From positions 1 through 64,000 of the forward strand of contig NW_004191383.1 in NCBI RefSeq assembly GCF_000224145.3: a DNA stretch of 64,000 nucleotides, written 5' to 3'. Source of the stretch: Ciona intestinalis. Taxonomy: Eukaryota; Chordata; Ascidiacea; Phlebobranchia; Cionidae. The notes under the pieces are model-generated. The model was not told where the DNA came from. It was given only the letters and a program-made list of their open reading frames with translations, and did not search any database. The position numbers and the translations under genes were made by a program. Shown here piece by piece: positions 39,601 through 54,000 of the stretch (position 1 is its first letter; every line of letters begins with the position of its first letter).

Positions 39601-42600
39601 TTATTTTTATTTTTGTAACATTTCCGACCTGAGTTACCATAACTAAAGAGACAAAATAATTTTTTTATTTAATTGTGAGTTTTATAAATAGTAAAATATA
39701 TCAATTGTGTAATACCAAATCTGACTGACCATGTAGTCACCACAATAAAACACAATGTTACAGACACAGAAGATGATTTTTACTTATGGAAACCAGACAA
39801 GGGAACAGGAGGTGTTGGAATTGATATGTTTAATAAAAACCAACATGAAAAAGTTGGATATTTGTCTGAATCTGCTGTTGTACAGGTGAATTAATGTGTA
39901 AAAATAACATTATATGCCATAATTTTTATTTATCTTTTTGACGATAGCGAAGATCACAATATTTAAAGAACTGTAAAAAGGGAATCAACAATAAAACATT
40001 AGTTTTTAAAATAATCATCATTTTCAAAAGGGGTTTAGTGTGTGTGAGATATACAATCAGTTACTGTGAACATTAATAATGATTCCAGTTTAAATTTAAG
40101 TAAAAGTAGCCATGATACTTAAAAGGTAGTTTTTTATTGTCACTGACACTCACAAACATACCATTACTGACCACTAAAACAAAGCAATTGCCGTTAATTG
40201 ACTTCAGCATCAAAGTATGAATTTGGTACCATGTACTTTTATGTCATGCAACTGAGCATACGAAAAAATTATATTTCTAATGTTAATGTTTCTCATTATA
40301 GCGGTATGCCCCTGATCCTTACTTGATAGATGGAAAGAAAGTTGATTTACGGATATATTGCTTAGTGTCCCATCTAGACCCTACTGAGATTTATTTCATT
40401 GATGTAAGTATGAACTATTTAACACAGCTACACACCGTAGTTACTCAGCACACTTTGATTTATTCACTAGTTTACAAACTATACAGGGTCAAAATTCAGT
40501 AACATTATTTTCTTAATCAAAATCCCAAGCATTATTGCACTGAATCTTTTAAATGAACAATATTTTAGAGATAATAAGTCAATTTTTGTTTTTTTGTAAC
40601 AGGGTGGATTAGTAAAGTGTTGCACTGCTGATTATGAAGAGCCTACACAAGAGAAAGATTGGGATCCTTATTCACATATCACAAATATCAATCTCAATCA
40701 AAACAGTCCAAACATGGACTTTGGGGAAGAAGGAACGTTAAGAAAATATGAATGTTTAATAAAGGTTTGTGTTTAATTTTGGGAGAATTTTTATTTTTTG
40801 TTTTATGTATGGCTAACAAACTGGACAACCCATCAATGGGTTAGAGCAATTGTCGTTAACTTTCTTTTCCAAACAACACAAATGCACAAAATGGTACCGG
40901 CAACGAGCCTTGAACCCATAACCTCTAGTCCTCTATGCACTGTGCCACTGCACCAGACCAACTAAATCTTTTTTTAGAATTTAAAAAAGTAGCTTCTTGA
41001 GTTTTTGGATGAAATCCATTATGATATAAATTTTAAAAGGAATAGCATTTTAAACATTTTCCTAATTTTTCTGGTAGCCTAATAATTGAAATATGGATAA
41101 TTTTATATTGTAAAATTTTTAAACGTTTCTGTTTGTCCTGATACGATTTAGTTAAAGAGATGGTTTGATGTTTCAGCTGCTTAAAAGTGAAGGCCACAAC
41201 ACAGAAGAAGTTCATAATGATATTATACAACTTACTGTAGATGTCATTCTAGCAACTATACCTCAACTACTAGTATGGAGAGATACAGTAGCAGTTCCAC
41301 CAAATGTAAAGTAAGTTTTCAAAGTCATTTTAATGTACAGTTGCGCAAACCAAATTTTCCAAGGTGTTTCCAAGTTGTTGGGTTCGACATCATGTTAACT
41401 TCTGACCTCAAACCACTTCTACTTGAAATGAATTCAGCACCAGTGTTTTGTTCGTATTTGGAAGTTACAACAAATGGAAAATATGAGAGAGTCCACAATA
41501 TTGCATTACATGAGGTATATATATATATTACATGTAAGACTACATAGGTCTTATAACATGACATACAACATGTATGATACTCTTTAGATCTAACAAGGTC
41601 TTACAGCCACGTTTCCTAATATAGAAATGGCTGCTACCATTGTGGGCGTATGTATCCTTGGGCGACAATTGCTCGAACCCATAAAATATTTTTTTTATTG
41701 ATGTTTTTTTACAGAAAAATTGTGCAGTACTGGATTGTGTGTTACAACTGATAACAGAAGATACAGTTCACCCTGCTTTAAAGCTTGTGTACAGTAGCGA
41801 AAATGATCAAAATATATTTGAAAGACCTTCTACAAGTAATAATCTTTCTATACTGAACCAAATTGCAAAGATATTCAACTTTTTCAAGAGCAAGGATACT
41901 CTGACAATGGCTACCGATTCATGGCAGTTGTTTGCAAAGCTTATACTTCAAGGTCTGGGTATCGATAATGTGGAAGATTTTATGGTTGATGTGGTGATGG
42001 AGTACAGGGGGTATTACAAGGAAGAGAAACATCAGTTTGTGGAAGCTGATTATGAGAAATCTCTTACATTTGATGGCTTTGTGGAAGCAATAAGAAGGGT
42101 TGGGAAAAGAATGAAGATGCCATTGAAAGAAATATGCAATCACGCTATTGAACAATTTCAACAGCTATGATGTTATTTAATTCAGTTTCATCTATATACC
42201 ATTATTAATTATTGCATTTCCCATTAAAGGTTGCCATTTTACCCTTACAGGTTGTCCTATTACCATACAATTTTGTATTTCTCATTCCCCATTTATCAGC
42301 TGCATGCCTATGAACTGCACTATTATTCAGTGGAAATACCGCTACTATATTAAAATATATATAGAAATATATAAAATACAAAAAAAAAACTGAAAAATAC
42401 CTCATCTGTGAGTTTTGGTGCAAGGCTTGAATAAAAGCTTGTTAGCGCCCTCTGGAGTACAGTGCGAACTGTTGTCTTTCCACCACCAGAGGGGCCAACG
42501 AGCATGACTCCATGACGCACAGCAAGTTGTTCTTTTAACTGCACAGCTTTCTGTAGTTGATCAGGCCATAACTCAAGCCCAAGCTCTGTTGTAGCTTGCT

Positions 42601-45600
42601 CTATTGCTTTCTGTGGTAATATTTACAAGTTAAAAAGCAGAAATACATCAAGGACACAAACAATTAGGCATAAACAGCTGGTTGTTTGCCTTCTAGGTGT
42701 AGTGGCCATACACTTTTCTTTCGAATAAATGTAAATATGTTTTAACTGTAAGCGTGTTTTAACAGCGCCTAAAAAAGTATTTTGAATACAATTTGACTAC
42801 CCGGCTTATTTTTTTCTGGCTGTATCCCTGCCTAGCCTATAATCAACTAATTAACAAAAAAAAAGTTCACCTCCAAAGCTGTGTTGTCCATTTTTGAAGG
42901 AGCGATTCCTGGGAAGAGATCGGACATGATGTTGTTGAAGAGAGGAGCATCTTCTGCGAGGAATCGAGGAAGGTTGGCGTTCCTCAAGGAGTGGATGAGG
43001 ATGTTGCGATCTTGTGTCAAAATCTCCTAAATCATTAAAATTTAATAAACTTTTTAAAGTAAAAGTAACATTAAAAATAATGTAAAAAACTTCTTTTTCA
43101 TAGTGTGGAGTTGCAACAATTTACTGCGGGAGTTCTGTTTCACACACCTCATACTCACTTACGGGTTACCGAGTATGTATCTGTGTAGGTGATTATTTTT
43201 TCTATTGTATTGCTGCCAATTTGGAAAACCTAAGAGACCACTGGGTTGGAGCAATAATATTAATATCAGTGTAAAGTTAAGTGAATAGAATACCTCCTCA
43301 TCCAACATATGGACGCTACTGATGTAACTTTGTTTCTTTTGTCCTGCCATCACCAACACCGACTTGATTGCTCGCATTCCAAAGTCATAATGATCCTGTG
43401 AGTTAAAGGGGATTGTTCAAGAACAGGTAAAACAAGTAATATACAGTAGGGTGGGTAAAGACCTTCAGCACATAATATCCAAATATCACGCATTTTAAAT
43501 AATTACCAACAGTCTATGGGAGTGGTGAAGATACTTTTTTTCACAATAAAATAACTAATTATTTTAAATTAATCAAAATTGGGCAAAGGTAAAAAAAACT
43601 TTAACCTAAGCAAAGTATGAAATAGAAATATGTACTACATAATATACATAGGAAGTCACGAATTATAAATTTATCTTTATTAAGTACATTTAAGTCCCAG
43701 GTAAAGAAATAAACTAAACTTCCTAAAAATTAGGATTAAAGAAGCAACAAACCTGCTGTGATAGCTGCTTGCTTGCCAAATCATATAAGTTCACTATTTT
43801 CCTTGAGAAAAGTTTCGCTTCTTTAAATCCCTCAGAGAACAAAATAATTTCTGTGATAAGGGCGTAGTCTGGTACCATCATTGCCACAGGCCGAAATAAA
43901 GACTTTAAATTATCAGGTAGTTCAACTCTACCGAGGTAGCCAGGGTTCATAGTGATGAAGTAAGCACATGATGCATTCAGTTTGATCTCACGACCCTCAA
44001 ACATGAATCTGTAGAATATAAGTTTAATCACTAATACAACGTAAGTCAATATATGTAAAAAATCTACCTTGTTCTAATAAAGATTGTGCTTGTCTTAGTA
44101 TAGCTTAGGTAAAGATCGACTTTATTATGTTAGAATTAACCTAACAGAGTAAAACGGGAGATATTTTGTTGTTTCGAAACATCAGAAACACACTACATTT
44201 TTCCCTGTAGATAAGCCATCGAAAGATTTCCAACATTATGACTGGTAACAAAAGTAGCAAAAAAAATGCACAATAACTTTTTAAACCCCCTGTAGTTTCC
44301 TTAACCCCCATACCTGAGAGCTTGTGCATCCATTGCAGCTTTAATGGAATGAACCTGGGAAGCAATCACACTCAACACTTCAACATCGATACGGTTGAAT
44401 TCATCAAAACAGCACCAAGCACCTGACTGTGATAAACCACTGAAAAACTGGCCAGTCATCTGAAATGGATAACATTACACACAGTTAATGCAAAACCTAA
44501 CATAACAGTTGTCAAAATAATGTTGTGAAATATTAAATTTATTAAAACAAATCTAGGGGTGTCAGAAATAATAAAATGTTTAAAAAATACCACGAATGTT
44601 TAGGGTGCTAAATATGTTGACTTTTAGTTGTCAGAAAAATACAGTAACTTCAAAAGCTGCCATACCTACAAGGTAAAGGGTAAACCTGGTCTAAATCCCA
44701 GGTTTCATGGCCTACCTTGCATTAGGCCTTACCCAAATAGAATATAATATTTTACTGTGCTATGCATAGACACCAGTATCATTTGTGTCTGGTTCAGATC
44801 TGCAATTAAATTGGAAAAAACTTTACCTTAAAATCAATTCCCTCAGAACAGTTGAACACAACGCATTGCTTTCCCATTATCTGAGTAAATATAATGTGCA
44901 AAGATTTTAAACATTCAGGTAAGTAAGGAGTACAAGATAAAGTATTTATGTGACTATGACAGAGTAACATTAAATTTGTTTCTTTAAAACTCGGCAATAA
45001 TCGTACTGGATAAAACTGTTATAAATGGATCCAATAAAATCATTTAAAGACTTTATAGATGAAAGAATGTAATGTAAGCTCTTTATCCCAACATAACAGG
45101 GAAACTACAACCCTTATAACATTGGTGTACTGTTTCATACACCTCATGTCCGCCTGCGTATTACTACGTAGGTAACTTTGCGTGTAACAAGTAATACACG
45201 ACAGCTACAACATATACCAACCTTTGCCAGGTCTTTCACTGTCTCGGACTTGCCAGTACCAGCTGGGCCAGCAGGTGAACCCCCTAAATGGAGATTGAGT
45301 GCTCCAGTAAGAGTGAGGAAGCATCGGTCAGTTAGAGGAGTGATAACGAGTCTTGAGGCGCATCCGATGTATTCGCATCCGTATGCAAATCTTGCTTCTG
45401 CTTGAACCACTTTGCACATGTTTGATGCATCTTGCCATTCGTATAATAACTGTCTGAAATTATTAATATAATGTTTGCAATAGTTTTTTTTGAAACATAT
45501 CTAGATTTATTTGGAAGAAAAGGGGTGGTCTCCACACCTAGCAGACAAACAACGCGCTATTATATTTAATTTTTCCAAGTTTTAAGCTATTACCCCAACA

Positions 45601-48008
45601 ACCAGGAAATTTTATGTATGCCTCATGGGACCGGTGTAACTCCGCCATGGACAAAACACAGTGCGAAACAAAAATTTCTACTCTTGATTCTACCTTGTCC
45701 ATTGAAAATCTTGTGGTGACTTGACCTTTGATTTGATGAGGTCAGCGATGATGTCACGAATATGAACATAGATAATTATCAGTGCTTCCAGTGTGAAATA
45801 TTGATGTGCAACAGTATGATGTCTGGCAACACTGCCTGCGATTTAAACGATGGGGTTATTTTCGATATGTACGATCATTCGTGTAGGAAAAAAGTTACTT
45901 TGTAACTATTTCGAAATTAAAATATAATAAAGTTAAAATTATAGTTAATTAAAATTTAAATAAAAATTTAAATATGGTCAAGTCAAAAATTAAGGTCCAA
46001 CAGGTTGACCTGCATTGGGATCTGAGATTCAGAGTTGGTCCATTTATTTTACTTATCTTACCTGATAAAACATTTAAAACTTTGATAAAATCTTGGTGAA
46101 TTTTTTCAAGTTCTGATTCAGAATCCTCTGTAGTTAAGGCTTTGGTGACATCTTTGTTGAACATGATTTGTGCCTGTTTAAATAAAATAACAAATAAATC
46201 TGATATTGCTGGATTGTTACAAAAATGTTGCGCAATCTTTGTTGAAGTTAAATCAGTTTTAAATATATTGTATTAATAATGTAATCTTTTTCAAACAGAA
46301 TCTTTTGTTAACGCAATTTATATTTAACTGAGATTGTTTTCTCTTGTCCCCATTAGAATATGACATAGAAACATAATGATAACAGAAAGAATTAAGGTAA
46401 AATCAAATAGATATAGGTATACTAGTATATATAAATCTTTTTTACACTTGGTCAACCAACAACCACTTACCACTGTAAGCACAACTTGACCAGGATATTT
46501 CATCATCCAATCAACAAGCGAGTTGGGGTCATGTGACCAAGTAAGTAGACCCATACGAAGATGTTTGCGCACAGTGTCAATCATTGCTCCTTCTACAGAA
46601 GATAACCATTGTTCTACTGAACCACGAGCTCGAACATTCCTGTAAACAGTTAAAGTATTAGCCTTCCTTTTCACAGTATTAACCTTTTCACAGTATTAAA
46701 AAAGATACAGGTTTCAAGGCTCAACAGTGCTACCATTATTGGCACACTTAATGCAATTGCCCCAAGTGGTCTTTTAATGGGTTGACCAAACAGTCAGCCA
46801 TACATAAAAGATAATTACTTACAAAGTTACATATGTGCTAACTCCTAAGCGGACACAAAGTATATACAACAGAATGCATGGGTTATAACAGCTGAGTTTA
46901 CTTACTTTGGCATGGCAACTGTTTCTCCTTCTGCTGATATCATTGCATGCACAGTGAGAGGTCCCTTTGATCCAGTTTGTCTGATATCCAGGTACTTAAT
47001 ATTCGCAAAACATTTGACCAAGTGTGGTTGAATACTGGATGGCTCCCTACCATGGGAAAGCACACTAAGTAGCTCGTCATTGCTGAGAAAGTAGAACCTC
47101 GGGAAAGCAAGCCTTTTAAGCTCCAAGTAATCCTGAAAGGAAGAATTTATTTAAGAATCTGTTCAAAATTACATGTTTCGAAACTTGTTAGCTGGCAAGT
47201 GCTGACACTTTTAATTTCAACGTTTATTTCAGAAAATGCAACAGAAAACTGCATAGGTTTGTATACAAAAAGATAACAAGCACCCACGTCTAAGCATTTC
47301 TGTATTTTTTCAAGATTTGAATTGCTTGCTTGCAGAGCTTCCAAAACACCAGAACTAGTTGCAGATCTGAGAGCATTTGGTCGATCTTCTGTTCTTCTCA
47401 TGATATCTCGCCATGACTTATCAACCTGGTATAAAAAAAATGAAATTATACACACAAGCACATTATTTGGCATGAAATACAGTGGTGGTACTTGATGCAT
47501 GGAGAAGGTTATTGTAAATTATACATTTGGTTTTAAATATGCAGAGCTTTCTGCAAAAATAAATTTGCAACTTTTTATGCGATTCGTTTAAACCGCAAGC
47601 AATACACTGTGTAGAAGTATAAAAGGGTAGCTGCAGTATAGCATGGCGATTTTTAAATGGGCAACTAAATAATGAAGTTATATTACCTGAGCAAATAGTT
47701 GTGATTCTGTAGGAAGTTGCCTTTGTATATCAATCGTAGTAAAAACTGGTTCAAGATAAAGCCAGTTCCTTTGACATTTCATCCATTCGTCTAAAGTTCG
47801 TGAGAATAACATTAATCGACGTTCCCAGTCTTCTACTTGACCCTGTAAAAATATTAGATCAAAACCGGAAGCAATACACAAGACATTGCTAGCACATGCA
47901 GACGCTAACATTGCTGTACCAAGCAACTGCGTTGTTTTAGTAAACTAGGATTAAAGAATGGGGCGGGGATAGCGCGAACGCAGTCCCCACTAGCAGAAAT
48001 TATACGAC

Positions 48009-48043
<35 letters not shown>

Positions 48044-51000
48044 GCTAAGACGATGTGCAATGGCTTGGCCTCACCTTGGACCCACTGCCTGTCATTTTTT
48101 TTTCTTTCGCTGCTCAGAGTGTGATCTTATGGATTAAATCCAGTCAGAATCGCGACCTCATCAGTGCAGCATGCGCCAAAACACACGCACAAATAAGGGG
48201 CGAAAGCAAAATAGATGCGAGAATAATACGAATCATCTTGACAATAGAACATGAGATACATTATAGGGCAAATACAAAGAAAATAGCTGCCGGATATATG
48301 GATTACACGAATCGTCGGTATGGAAGAAGGTCAAGTAAAAACTTTTTTTTTTTCAATCTAGATATTTCATAGAATCTGCTTAGTTGAGCGCTAATGATTT
48401 TTTTCCTCCTTTTGATTTTGGTAGCTGTAGGTTTGCTCGTTTTATATTTTTGATGGGGACCAAACGAATTGAAACATTAGTTGTATTAGTATGTTTTCAT
48501 ATTTTAAGGGTAATGAGATATGTTTGCCAGTATGTAATAATTGGGGAACGTTTAGTGTGTTTATTAAAAGAGTTTTTCCATTCAAAGTTAAGTTTCTTGG
48601 TTTGTTTACATGTAGAATATATCTAATTGTATTAAATGCCTTTACCCAATTTTGTGCAGTTGTATCCACTTCGAGGCTAAAATGGATTTCCAAAATCTTT
48701 ATTGTCTGTTGAAGGTTGTTTTGCCAGTTTGTTGTTGCCAGACATTCTTTCGTTTCGGAGTTATTGCGTGTGATTTGCGTTTTGTTCATGTTTATCTTAT
48801 GACTCCAAGCTATTTCATACTGAACAAGTTCTTTTTTGATTTTATTAAGAGAAGATGCCCTTTCCGTTAAAAATGTTAAATCGTCAACGTATTGGACGCA
48901 TTTAAGTTCTATGTTTCTGAGTTTATAGCCGANNNNNNNNNNNNNNNNNNNNNNNNNNNNNNNNNNNNNNNNNNNNNNNNNNNNNNNNNNNNNNNNNNNN
49001 NNNNNNNNNNNNNNNNNNNNNNNNNNNNNNNNNNNNNNNNNNNNNNNNNNNNNNNNNNNNNNNNNNNNNNNNNNNNNNNNNNNNNNNNNNNNNNNNNNNN
49101 NNNNNNNNNNNNNNNNNNNNNNNNNNNNNNNNNNNNNNNNNNNNNNNNNNNNNNNNNNNNNNNNNNNNNNNNNNNNNNNNNNNNNNNNNNNNNNNNNNNN
49201 NNNNNNNNNNNNNNNNNNNNNNNNNNNNNNNNNNNNNNNNNNNNNNNNNNNNNNNNNNNNNNNNNNNNNNNNNNNNNNNNNNNNNNNNNNNNNNNNNNNN
49301 NNNNNNNNNNNNNNNNNNNNNNNNNNNNNNNNNNNNNNNNNNNNNNNNNNNNNNNNNNNNNNNNNNNNNNNNNNNNNNNNNNNNNNNNNNNNNNNNNNNN
49401 NNNNNNNNNNNNNNNNNNNNTGCGAAGCCTCACCTTGGACCCACTGCCTGCCTGATCGCAGTGAAGGCCCTCGTCAGGTAAGTATGAGTTGTATTAGTTA
49501 CTAGCGCGCTTTACAGTACCAAGATAATCTAAGGTTTGTGGGATGTTGTTCCTTCCGCTCATGAAAATAATGCAATTATCGCCAGCGTTGTGTTGATACA
49601 AAATATGTATCAGCTCAACATGTAGTAAACTGTCCATTTACTCAGTGCCCTTTGAAATATACCACATTAAGGTTTGTATAATATAAAAATCGAAGTAATA
49701 TTAACAAATACGTTTTGAAAACGCACTTAACAATGCCCTTTTGTAACGATTGAATGGTTTGCGTCTTTTTTCCCGCACAAATCAAGAGAGAGAGAGCAGT
49801 AATACGAGAGATGCGCGTGTTGAACTTCTACCTACCTTTATAGGACTGACGTATCTGGATCCTTTGATTGTAGCGATAGTCATTTGACTTTCTTCAAGTT
49901 GATTCCATATTTCTTCAGCAGTTGACACAATCATAACGTTATGTGGTCCCGATGTGTGAGCTACAAGTCTAAATAAACAAACTTAGCAGTGCTTACATAC
50001 TATGTTGATTAAGTTACAAACTCTTTACTACAAACATTATTGAAGTAGTTGCATTTATATTTTTTGTCTACATCAAGTTAATCCAACTGTCATACTTTTT
50101 ATCTTCTTGTTACTTTAAATCAGTATAGCTTTTTATCATAATCAAAAAAATAAAAATAAGTTTTAATAAATGACTTTGAATTCTACTTAAATAAAAGACT
50201 GAAGGTGGCTGTACACAGTATCCGGAATTCGTCCGTTTTGCCTGTTTTGTACGGATTTTGCTGCCGCATGCGGAACTCGGTAATGGGTTTGCATACGACT
50301 TCGCATGCGAATTCGCTTGCCGGATACTGTGTACAGCCACCTTTAGATGCCATTGAGATGGAATATATATCTCGAATACAACAATTGGTTGGACTTGATT
50401 TTTGTCCGTTACAATAACTGAATAAACTTTTTATTTAATATTGATGTATTGCTACATAGTAACTTACTTGAAGTCTGTAGTATGCCATAGTTGTATCAAC
50501 TTGTTAAGCATTGTAAGGAGTGTGGATTCGTTTGTTGCACGAGTAGAAATCTCCATTATAAGATCCTTATGTTGGAATAACTAGAACAAAATGATAAATA
50601 ATAACTTTTGATAATATAAGTTAAAACAGTTCAGGTTAATTTTTCTGTTGGACATCGCTACTAGTACTTTTTATAAGATGTTTACTGGCAAATTTATAGG
50701 CAGTCTACTGGCAAATTTATAAGCTGTTTACTGGCAAAAAATTTTTAAAATTTACAGAAAAAGGAACCCAAACTTTAATGCTGTCCCAATTTACGCCAAG
50801 GGTTTGTCACTATGTAGTCTACCACATAAGAAAACAATTTCTAAGCACTTTCCCAATATATAATTATCAACAAATAAATCATAAAAAAAAACTTACTCTC
50901 CATTTCAGTAAATCTCCCAGAGTAAGAGTTGTGTCACGCATTAGTGAGCGACCAATAGCATACTGGATTTCATCCCAATGACGTTGTTTCAAACATGTGT

Positions 51001-54000
51001 TCCTTAAAGCAGCAATTAGCGGTAAGCCCTGTTTGAACTCCATTACCAAGTGCTTCAGTCTGTCATGTTTGGGGGGAGGTGTAAATTGTTATAAATGAGA
51101 GGGTAAACTATAAAGAATGAGGATTAGGTAGGGTTACTTAGCTATTTGGTCTGGCACTGTGGCTCAAACGGACTTGTACCATAACTAAAGAGTTCTGGGT
51201 TCAATGTCAAATGATTTGTCGTTGGACATGACAATAACTTCAAACCAAGTGGTCATTAATTGGTTATATCACCCTGGTTGCCTGGGTAATGGGCCAAGTC
51301 TGGCCTAAATCTCACGTCCATTTCATGCCACACTGCTAAAAACTCACTCATATAGAATATATAAGGTAATATAATGGAAAAGGGAAAAATTAATATTTGA
51401 GAAAATTAAGATTCTAGAAAATTTTAGGTCCTAACTATAGGTTGCGACAAAACTTGTACATTGGTTTAGCAACTTTGTTATACGCTGGGACTATAAATGT
51501 AACTTTATCGTAGTAGGTGCAAAATACCAGGTGTTATAACATGAGTTTATATACACCTCTTGCCAGCTTACGAGGTAATGTTACTTTGTAGGTGATTACT
51601 TTTAGGGGGATTTTTTTACACATGGCAGATAATTTGGACAACCCATCAGTGACCACCGGTTTGGAACTACACGATCTCACCTTGGTACAATATCATTCCT
51701 TGGCAAACCTTTCTCCAGCATGAAGACAGTTTGCATGAACCTCATTACATTCTCTTGAACTGAATCAATATCAAGTTCCAGGAACTCAGTGATCTGCAAC
51801 ATTAACTGGTAAATGAAACTTTTCAATTGTTTTAACAATTTAACCTATGGTATGGTATAACAACTGAGAAAATTTGAGTAATGTGCCGTAGAACATTTAA
51901 GTTTCATAGAGTGTCATACTGCAGGACATCACCCACATAGCATAGAATACCTAGTTAATCAACCCACCGTCCATTCCTGGTGTAGTTTAGCCCATTCATC
52001 ACTTGATTCCCACAGTAGTTTCCTCAGTGTAATGTCTCTTTCCACCTCAGATAACTCGGCTTGTAGTTGAGCAGCGCTTACTCTACTTCCAGATGATTCA
52101 GCTATCATGACCTCACTGGTTGAAACCGGATTAAACTGGATTTAATTGGTTTACAACAGGCATAGCAATAACACAGTAAGAAAACTATAAAACACCAAAA
52201 TAAAAAAGTTTCAATTAAAGTGAAAAAATGAAAAAAAAAATGAAAAAACTTCCGATTGTTCCGGAAATCATCTAACAAAAACAAAATATACTAAGTTTAA
52301 TCAAGTTCTCTTATCAATAAAACAAACAGCCATTAGGTTAACATACACTGTGTAAACTTTCTTGTTGTTTGAGAAAGATGATCCAAATCTGTCTTGGTAG
52401 TTAGCATAGCTTCTTGCTTTACCCGATAAAGATTCAACTTCTTCGCTTAATAACTTAACTGTCTCCAAAGCAACCACTGATAGAGATTCAGTGCTTAAGA
52501 GGTTAGGAGCAGCAACCTGGAATTTATTATTGAATGAATGCAAATTGCTTTATCACCACATGCCAGAAAACGACAGTTGTTATAAAACGAGTGTCCTGTT
52601 TCATACACCTCGTCCCAGCTTACGAGTTACCACGTATGTAAAAAAATTAAAAAAAAATTTTAAAAGAAATTTACACCTTGTTTTTGAGATCAAAGAGCTG
52701 GTATCGTAGTTCATGTATATGCTTGTCCAAGTCTGAACTAAACCTGTACATATAAAAAAAAACAAGAAATCAGTAATGTGCTTACGGGTAATGGGCCTGA
52801 ATCCCATGTTTTACCAATTTAACTTATACTGACCAAGGACTCATATAAACTATATAGGGAAATAATTGATATCCTTTATAAGACAAAATTGTGCAATGTT
52901 TTGGTCTTATTTAAATGTAGTTAAATTGTAAAAGTTTAAAGATCAATTAATGTATAATAATTGACAGTGAATATGAAGGTTTGTCATTAAAATTGAACAA
53001 TATTTTTATGTTTTCTTTTATTTTACTAATTACCTGAGTATATTGTCATCTTTTTTGGCTTCACAAAATAAAATAGAACTTTTCAAATGTTGGAAAGCAG
53101 GAACCAGTGTATGGAACACAGCCAGATTCTCGGGGTCCATATATACTCCATATTGCTTGATAATTGTAAAAAGTCTGAAGAAAAATATAGGTAATAGAGT
53201 GTCAATTTGGATTAAAGGTATTCGACTACTCGGACAGTTAGGTGTATCAGGGTATACAGTATATAAATTATTAAATTACATTCAATTACTCATTTTTTTG
53301 TATATTACTATAGGACTTGACTGTTGTGTGAACAACTTTGCATACCTCTACACCATACTACATGGTTAAACTTATTTAATGGAGTTAAACACAAACGTGT
53401 TTCACCTCGTAACTACGAAATATTCTTTATCGAGAGCCGGCATTTCTGTGATCGTTCGAGCGAGGAAAGTCAGGTGATCAACAAACTGCTCAACCGTGCC
53501 CGGGTCACTGTCCAATCGGCGAACAGCGTTTCGAATAACAGACAATAATTCCTCGTTGTGACGAGTTGTAAGAATAGGCAGCCAATGATGGGTTGAATCA
53601 ATTACAACCTAATAAATATTTAATTTTAGGATCTTAAGGAAAAAACTGTTAAAAATATTAAAAAAAACAACGATTTAGACCAGAGTTGCTCCATTGCCAG
53701 TGCTGACACCCATGGTGTTCCAATCCGTGACCTCTGGATAAGAGCTGCCCAGTCAGTGTGCCAAAAAATACACTGCCAGCAATGGTATCAATATCGAGCA
53801 TTGAACCCGGTATTTTTTAGTTACAATGCAAGCACCCAACCACTGAACCATGGTGCTGGAATTAACTCTAGTAAGTCAAAACCACTGCCATACCTGCGGA
53901 TAAGGAAGAGCTGACTTTGCGAAACCTTTTGCATCGACATAGAACATAGCAACACGTTTTGAAGGTTTCATATCTCTCATTTCACGCGTCATCTCAGTAT

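Noticed and set aside
48055..48372. Plus-strand open frame of 105 codons beside the gap
   Set aside because: Antisense to the 3' part of the LINE and starting inside its target duplication; no family resemblance.
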